A stretch of 64,000 nucleotides of DNA. Source: Volutella citrinella (taxonomy: Eukaryota > Ascomycota > Sordariomycetes > Hypocreales > Nectriaceae). Positions 57,950 to 64,000 of the stretch are shown here, piece by piece. The first letter of the stretch is position 1, and each line of letters opens with the position of its first letter. The stretch is from assembly GCA_034401135.1 (NCBI GenBank), contig JAWZSP010000001.1:3348001-3412000 (forward strand). Direction: 5' to 3'. The translations under genes and the position numbers were made by a program. A model generated the notes under the pieces. That model ran no database searches and had not been told where the DNA came from. It saw nothing but the letters and a program-made list of their open reading frames with translations.

Positions 57950-59233
57950 ATGTCTGATTCCGAGGATCCAATTGACCCTCTCGACGAGGGCGGCGATGAT
58001 CTCTTCGGAGACGAGGGTGACGACGATGTCAATTCGCCCAAGGAGCGCATTCTCGACGACGACGATCTCGCATCTGACCCTGAAGGGGACGCCGACGCCC
58101 GAGAGCGCCATGATTACGACGATGACCAGACCCAACGGGAGACAAAGGACCGTGTTATCCTGTCTGTCCAAACCTACCGGCATCGAATTCCCAAGCCCAA
58201 GAACGGAGCGGTAAGTCTTGCGAGCCCACTTCTTCTCTCGCTGCGTAAATCCTAACGCGACGTTGTGTTGTAGCTGCGCGTTCTCCGCGTTCCCAAGTTT
58301 GTCAAAATTCTACCCGAAGAATACGACCCCGAGACGTTCCAGCCCAGCGAGTTCGACCTCACCAACGCGAGGAAGCAAAACCCAAAGTACGTCGCGCGAG
58401 TCCGACGCGACCACAGCACTGGGGAGCTGAGGAGCAACACCAACCTTTTCCGCTGGAGCGATGGGTCGGTCACCATCTCCATCGGGGGCGAGCACCACGA
58501 AATCTCGACCAAGAGCCACGCGCCCAATCCCAACAAGCCGTACAGCGAGCTCCATGACGGACACTACTATGCGGCGGCAGCAGAGCTGAGGAGCAAGCTT
58601 CTTATGACCGTGGGCCACATTACCGAACAGTACAATATTCGCCCCAACAAGGCTGTTGGTGATGATGCGCTGTCTGTTCTTGCCGAACGAATGGCCATGG
58701 CCAGCAAGACGTCCAGTGGAGGCGACATGATTATCCGAACGACGCGCGACCCAGAGCTCCAGAAGAAGCAGGCTGAGATGGCCGAGAAAGAGCGCATGAA
58801 GGCGCAGCGACGGCGCGAAAATGCTGCCGCCAAAATGGATGGGGGCATGGGTCGATCCCGGGGAGGCTTGTCCATTGGTGACCTTGAAGGCGGTCGCCGA
58901 GGCGCTGGCGCGGGACGGAAACGAGGAGCCCCCGGATCGTCGAGGCCCAAACGCGCCCAGGATACCTATGACTCTGACGAGGACCTGGGATCCCGGCGAC
59001 AGGAAGGCTATGACTACGATGATGGGTTCCTCGTGGCCAGTGACGAGGAGGTGGAGAGCGAGGAAGAGGACGAGGAAGAAGAGCTGCTGGATGATGAGGA
59101 CGAGAAGCCGCGGTCAAAGCGACAGAGGACAGTGGAGCGGGATGACGACGAGGACGCTGAGGGATCCGACGTGGAGCCTGAGGCGGCCGGTCGGATGAGG
59201 CGACGCAATGTCATTGACGACGACGAAGACTAG
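57950..59233 (+). CDS. LEO1: PAF1 complex subunit Leo1
   Basis: Two exons (57950-58210, 58274-59233) encode 406 aa. An acidic N-terminus (MSDSEDPIDPLDEGGDDLFG) precedes the Leo1 core: LRVLRVPKFVKILPEEYDPE, NTNLFRWSDGSVTISIGGEH and KLLMTVGHITEQYNIRPNK. A basic/coiled segment (KKQAEMAEKERMKAQRRREN) and a highly acidic C-terminal tail ending RRRNVIDDDED follow. Leo1 pairs with Paf1 and associates with RNA polymerase II during elongation, supporting H2B ubiquitylation and H3K4/K36 methylation. The single 63-nt intron has GTAAGT and TAG sites. The start ATG follows a CAACATG context. Confidence 0.95.
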
Positions 59234-60098
59234 GCGCCTTCGCTGAGGCTCCGACGCCGCAAAAGGATTTGACGTGGGCGAGCATGTATGTATGTATCAT
59301 AATCACCAAAAACCAGCAGCAGCAGAGATTTGGTTTCATCAAGGGGAAACGGGGCGTTTTAGTTGAGTAATGGGAGTCAGAGATGACCAGCTTTAGTGTT
59401 TTGCCAGCTGCCTCGCTCGTGAGTCGTGACTGATGTTGGGGAATCCGACTGATATATCGCCGTCACTGGCGGAGAGGGGAAGGCAGGGAGGTTCTGGTAG
59501 TCATGACCGGACACTCTACTGGGCGACAGCTGCTCTGCGCAAGTTGAAGAGGCTCGTGTAATTGATCCATGCGCAGTATCAAGGGTGCAGCCCCCACGCG
59601 CCCTCTCGGATCTTTCTCTTCTTTTGGGGGGGGGCGCTGGCTTGTCTAATCCCGGGTCTAGAGTCGCTTGAGGGCGTGGTGGTGGTGATCTCATCGGCAA
59701 TCACATGCATGGGGATTTAGTGGAGCGTCGCCAGCCTGTTGAACCGCCGTTTGCGGGGGAGTTGCTCTCGACAACACAGCTCTCCATCCCTAGCAATTGT
59801 TTGAAAGCCTGACTCCACCTCGCCCTACGATCCCTCGCCTCTCGAATATCGCGTGCCTATCTCATAGACTGCATCACCGCGCATTGCGTTGCATTCGGCG
59901 CGGCGGGCCAGGACAATGTGCTAGAGGCGCGAGCGTGGCCCAGTGCTGGACCGACTGACCCTGACACACCTCTGAGCGCCCACCCTCGGTCGATGGTGCC
60001 CGTGACCCATCCTCGGCAACCATGGGGGTAGTCGTAGCCGTCCTGGGGGTCTTTGTGGATGTGGCCAAGTTCTGGAATAAGGTGACGAGCCTCCAAGA

Positions 60099-60140
<42 letters not shown>

Positions 60141-60159
60141 GGAAAGGTTGGAGCTGACC
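59234..60159. other. LEO1 downstream / patatin gene upstream region
   Basis: About 0.9 kb without a supportable gene. It ends in an (AG)n tract just before the patatin start, listed separately. Confidence 0.5.
60101..60135. repeat. (AG)17 microsatellite in the 5' leader
   Basis: An uninterrupted AG repeat of 35 bp ends 24 bp before the ATG of the patatin gene. It probably lies in the 5' UTR or core promoter, where GA/CT tracts can affect expression. Confidence 0.9.
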
Positions 60160-62011
60160 ATGTCGACGCAGAAACTCCAGCAGTGGTACACACGCAAGAG
60201 TCCCGTCGAGCTCTGGCTGAACCTGCTCCGGGACGCAGAGACATTTGAGGACTGGGAAGAGGCCGCGCTGCACCTAGACAACCTCCTCGGCCTCGACCTC
60301 TGGTATGGGACACCCTGGCTCTCGGCTGCTGAGCGCATTGGCTAACCACTCGACCACAGGAGGAACAACCCTACGTCCAAGTACTACGATTGGCGGCTCA
60401 TCACCGAGCGCCTAGATTCCCTCGCCCGGGTCCGCGAAGACGGCAACTTCCAGCAGATTATCAACCTGCTGCGGTCCGGCCTCGTGCGCAACCTGGGCAA
60501 CATCACCTCGTCCAAGCTGTACAACCGCTCCTTTGCCGGCACGAAATATCTCATCGAAGAATACATTACGCAGGTGGCCGAGGCCGTCGAGGACATACGC
60601 ACCCTGCCGACGAGCCCGTCGACGCTCGGCCTGGAGAATGGCGCCGCCCTGACGACGCAGATGAAGCTGGACTGCGTCCACGACACCCGCCAGGCGTTTG
60701 GGAGGAGCACCCTCGTCCTGCAGGGCGGATCCGTGTTTGGCATGTGCCATCTCGGTATCGCAAAGGCCCTGTTCCTGCGCGGGCTGCTCCCCCGGATCAT
60801 CACCGGCACCGGCACCGGCGCCCTGATTGCGGCTCTGGTGGCTATTCATACTGAGGACGAGCTCCCCGCCGTCTTGAGCGGCGACGGCATCGACCTGTCG
60901 GCCTTTGCGCCCAGGAGCGGATCGGAGCCGGGGGCCGCTCGCTCGGATGGCCAGAGCTTCCGCTCGCGGTGGGAGACGCTGTTGCGCAGGCTCCGCCGGT
61001 TCGCCCGCGAGGGCTACTTTCTCGACCTGACGGTCCTTGAGGAGTGTGTTAGGGCCAACGTCGGGGACCTCACGTTTGAGGAGGCCTACAACCGCAGCAA
61101 GCGCGTGCTGAATATTACCGTGGCGACGGAGGGGCAGGCCGGTGTCCCGACGCTGCTCAACTACCTGACGGCTCCCAATGTTGTGAGTTTTCCCTTCTCT
61201 CTCTCTCTCCGGCCATGTCTCTCTCCCTCCCCTCTCTGTGTGTGTGTGTGCCTGTCTGACGACTCCATAGTTAATCTGGACGGCCGCCGTGGCCTCGAAT
61301 GCCTCTTCCCCTGCGCTCTACGGGCGTCGCAAGACCAAGATGCTGTGCAAGGACGTCAACGGCCGCATCGTCCCGTGGGCGCCGGCAACGACAATCGACT
61401 TCCGGCACTGGACTCACACGTCGTACTCGGACCGCGACTCGCCGCTGCGGCGCATCTGCGAGCTATTCAACGTCAACCACTTCATCGTCAGCCAGGCCCG
61501 CCCGTACCTCATCCCGTTTGTGCAATCCGACATGCACGGCCCGTCGCTCGTCGAGGCGCGCAGCAGGACCACGCAGGTCTCGGCCTTCCTGGTGCGCATG
61601 GTCGGCCTCGAGATCCGCCACCGCCTCCGCCAGCTCGACACGCTGCGCCTGCTCCCGGCCGGCATCCGCCGGTTTCTGGTCGACGAGCAGGTCCCCGCGG
61701 CGTCCATGATGCTCGTCCCGGAGGTGACGGCCGGCGACTTTGTTAGGCTGCTCGAGACGCCCACGCGGCAGACGCTCAACTACTGGATTCTCCGCGGCGA
61801 GCGGAGCGTGTGGCCCGCCGTCGCCGCGCTGCGCATCCGCTGCGCCGTCGAGAACGAGCTCGATCGGTCGTACCAGGTGGTGCGCAAGTTCAAGGCGCCC
61901 GGCCTGCGGCGTAAAGGCAGCATGGCGGCTACGGCGGAGGCACACAGAAGGGACAGGGAGAGGGCGACGGGCTTGGGGTCGTCCTCGGGGCTGGAGCAGC
62001 CCGATAGCTGA
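60160..62011 (+). CDS. Patatin/DUF3336 lipase-family protein, catalytic serine apparently missing
   Basis: Three exons (60160-60302, 60360-61182, 61271-62011) give 568 aa. The N-terminal DUF3336 region (WLNLLRDAETFEDWEEAALH; NPTSKYYDWRLITERL) is the hallmark of fungal Tgl3/4/5-type triacylglycerol lipases. The patatin domain starts LVLQGGSVFGMCHLGIAKAL. At the nucleophile elbow, where active enzymes have G-x-S-x-G, residues 197-201 read G-T-G-T-G. The place of the usual DGS motif before ELFNVNHFIVSQ reads SYSDRDSPLRRI. Thus the Ser-Asp dyad appears lost and the protein may be a regulatory pseudo-lipase of lipid droplets; that is inference. The C-terminal third is Arg-rich. Intron 2 contains (CT)n and (TG)n repeats. 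Confidence 0.85.
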
Positions 62012-63208
62012 CACGACGAGTATTGAGCCAGATGAATAGACAGAATGAATAAACGCCTAGTATTGGAAACACGATTCCGCTCGGGCATTCGCCTGTAAAG
62101 GTAAAATAATTCCACATCCGCTTGATCCACTCCCCTCTCGAGGTCGGTGAGCTACCATCATCGGACACATGAGGCAACGTCCCTCTCTCAGCCGCATCAA
62201 GAGACTAGTCGTTTCTAAGCTTTGTTTTTTAGAGAAAGAGTATTGATCTCGGCCCTGTTGCCGCCGTATACTAGGTGATCAGTCGGGTACATGGGACGGA
62301 GGAGGGTGTTTCCCCCCAACGTAGTCGCGCAGACGCTGTCAAGGCAAGCCGTGTCATTCCGGCGGTTTCATACGATATGCGCTGCCCAAGCAGCTAGCCG
62401 GCGAGCCCGTTTCTCTCAGAGATGAAACGGGGGGCGCAGTCATGGAGAGGGCCAGGGCTGTTGAGCTCGTCGCGCAGCCGGCATGAGGCTGCAGCCACCA
62501 ACGATGCAGCAGACCGTCGAGTGGCTGGCAGGATACGAGGCAGTTCTGCTTACATGTAATTGAGCAGACAGGGTTTGAGAGCCTGCAGTAGTAGTAGCAG
62601 CAGCAGCTGGTGGCGGACGCGGGAATCAATGGACACACGAGGTGGCTCCCGGGTTGAGCCGTTGCTCTCACAGTGACCGAAGCAGCGATGACCTGGCCAG
62701 GGGTATTCGTTGGTTGCACAATATGTGGAGGAGCAGCAGAACTGCAATGCCTTTTCACTGGAGTGAGGCTCTCGTCTTTCAGGGCATGCTCGCAGGGCTG
62801 CGGGTGGGCATGATGGTGCTTGGGGGCCATCAGCCGCTTCACTCTGTGGGGGTCGTGGTGGTGGTGTGCAGAAGATGGGAATGGAGGGCGGTTCGTGACA
62901 GTATGAGGACTCCAGGTCCCTCTCGGTCACCGGGACAGGCACCGCAGCTAGGGCTGTCCATTGACATGGAGTCTCGAGCCTCGGGTGGTGCAGGTCGGTG
63001 GGTGTGACCAGCAACAGCGAGCGCCAACCCATCCGTCTCTGGCCGCCAGTAGGACGCATATATCCAGGGCAGGCGCCACCCTTTCCCCTCTAGCTCTTAC
63101 ACTTACACGCCAGGAGGACGGGCAACTGCATTATAGCACTGCGCCCGTGGCCAGAAGGACTTGCAAGGAGACGTTTCCATCACTAAACAGCCACCCACTC
63201 ACGACACG
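62012..63208. other. Intergenic, no gene recognised
   Basis: About 1.2 kb with short trinucleotide repeats (CAG/TAG type, near 62590-62610). Open frames on the minus strand (62354-62842, 62550-63059) are Pro/Cys-rich and lack family features. Confidence 0.45.
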
Positions 63209-63808
63209 ATGAAACTCCCTCAGAACGACAACTCCCCCCAGTGGGATCGCGATCCAAGAAGGGCACCCGCCTCGGAATTCGACTCTTTCAGCGAGTGTCG
63301 CCGACCGCAGTACAACAGCGACAACGACTCGTCTTCCCAGCTTGGCCAGGCGGCGTCGGAGCCGTCACTCTCCCTCTCCCGCTCGCCGTCTCCGTCGCCA
63401 TCGTCCCCGGCCATGAGTCTCGACGGCCCCGACTCATGGTCATACATCGAGAACCCCGGGCCCACGTCCGCCAGAGCCGAGACGGAGAGCACAGAGGAGC
63501 CGGCCTCCGTCTCCACAATCCCGACCACCGGCGTCCCTCCTCCGGCCGTTGGGACGGCCCACGGCCAGCTCACCGCCGCCAACGTCAGGCTGCACGAGCG
63601 CCGCTTCTACGCGCCGAGCAGCAGGGCCTCGAGCCGTCCGCGCCACGGCGGCACGAGTTCGGCCACGGGCGACTCGAGCTTGACGTCGGACGGGGAGGAG
63701 TCGCTCGTTGTCGTCGTCATCGGCCTCGGCTTTCCTGAACAGTTCCTTGGCGTCGGGGCGTGGACCCATGACGAACCGGTTCTCCATCTATCCCTTGGGT
63801 CGATCTAG
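63209..63808 (+). CDS. Ser/Pro-rich hypothetical protein (199 aa)
   Basis: An uninterrupted frame begins at an ATG (MKLPQNDNSPQWDRDPRR) and ends at 63808. It is disordered in texture, with Ser/Pro runs (SLSLSRSPSPSPSSPAMSL), a WSYIENPGP motif and a Thr/Ala-rich part. The last 30 residues change composition (LVVVVIGLGFPEQFLGVGAW), so the true gene may splice away near 63700 and continue beyond the window. No family recognised. Overlapping ORFs in other frames make this uncertain. Confidence 0.4.
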   Translation: MKLPQNDNSPQWDRDPRRAPASEFDSFSECRRPQYNSDNDSSSQLGQAASEPSLSLSRSPSPSPSSPAMSLDGPDSWSYIENPGPTSARAETESTEEPASVSTIPTTGVPPPAVGTAHGQLTAANVRLHERRFYAPSSRASSRPRHGGTSSATGDSSLTSDGEESLVVVVIGLGFPEQFLGVGAWTHDEPVLHLSLGSI

Positions 63809-64000
63809 CTGGGTCGCGGCATGAGGAAGTGGTCGGCATTCCTGGCAGCTCGAGCACGTCCTTTGGGTGGCAAGTCTCCCCACGCTCCACGCCGCGGCAG
63901 CCCATTTTTAGAATCAAAGTGCATCCAGCAGCCGGGTATGGAATGCAGTATCGCATGGGTTCAGCTAGCAAGTATGCAGATGAACGCGCGTCCCAGGAAG

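Noticed and set aside
1..64000. tRNA, rRNA or CRISPR features
   Set aside because: No B-box GGTTCRANNCC in a tRNA-like context, no rRNA-like sequence and no regularly spaced repeats were seen by eye; a tRNA scan would be needed to exclude a missed tRNA.

Overview
This is nuclear DNA of a filamentous ascomycete. Every recognisable gene is a fungal housekeeping gene. Coding sequences are split by short introns, mostly 49-75 nt, with GTRWGT-like donors and CAG/TAG acceptors. Coding GC is high. The protein texts (hexokinase starting MVGLGPRRPPSRKG, VTC4, COG4, PMR1, a MeaB-like bZIP) look like Sordariomycetes, probably Hypocreales; that placement is inference from remembered family features, not a search. 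No rRNA or tRNA gene, CRISPR array or bacterial/viral module was recognised.

Layout, left to right: the 5' end of an eisosome Pil1/Lsp1 gene (-, runs off the window); a small His/Tyr-rich protein (-); OST1 (-); hexokinase (+); RMT2 arginine methyltransferase (-), whose last intron carries a 185-bp foldback element; VTC4 polyphosphate polymerase (+); cystathionine gamma-synthase (+); MCM4 (-), divergent from coatomer zeta (+); SUA5 (-); COG4 (-); PMR1 Ca2+/Mn2+ ATPase (-); cohesin RAD21 (+); tubulin cofactor A (+); a THO7-like subunit (-); a five-finger CCCH protein (+); a Sel1-repeat Nif1-like protein (+); a MeaB-like bZIP factor (-); a gene-poor stretch of about 7.8 kb; a DUF3237 protein (+); a Mob2-type kinase activator (-); LEO1 (+); a patatin/DUF3336 protein without the usual nucleophile (+); and a Ser/Pro-rich hypothetical ORF (+).

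The genes do not form a pathway cluster. Several share compartments: OST1, COG4, coatomer zeta and PMR1 serve the secretory pathway; MCM4, RAD21, Mob2 and the Nif1-like protein serve the cell cycle; LEO1, THO7, RMT2 and the CCCH protein serve transcription and RNA biogenesis. Gene pairs are mostly divergent or convergent.

The best-supported novelty is the miniature inverted-repeat element in the RMT2 terminal intron. Removing its 185 bp from the 238-nt intron leaves 53 nt, the normal intron size in this window, and the conserved C-terminal exon lies beyond it. Next are the apparently catalytically dead patatin protein and the hydrophobic segment downstream of the zipper in the bZIP factor. 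Exon boundaries were read by eye from splice consensus and frame continuity; none was confirmed with RNA data.
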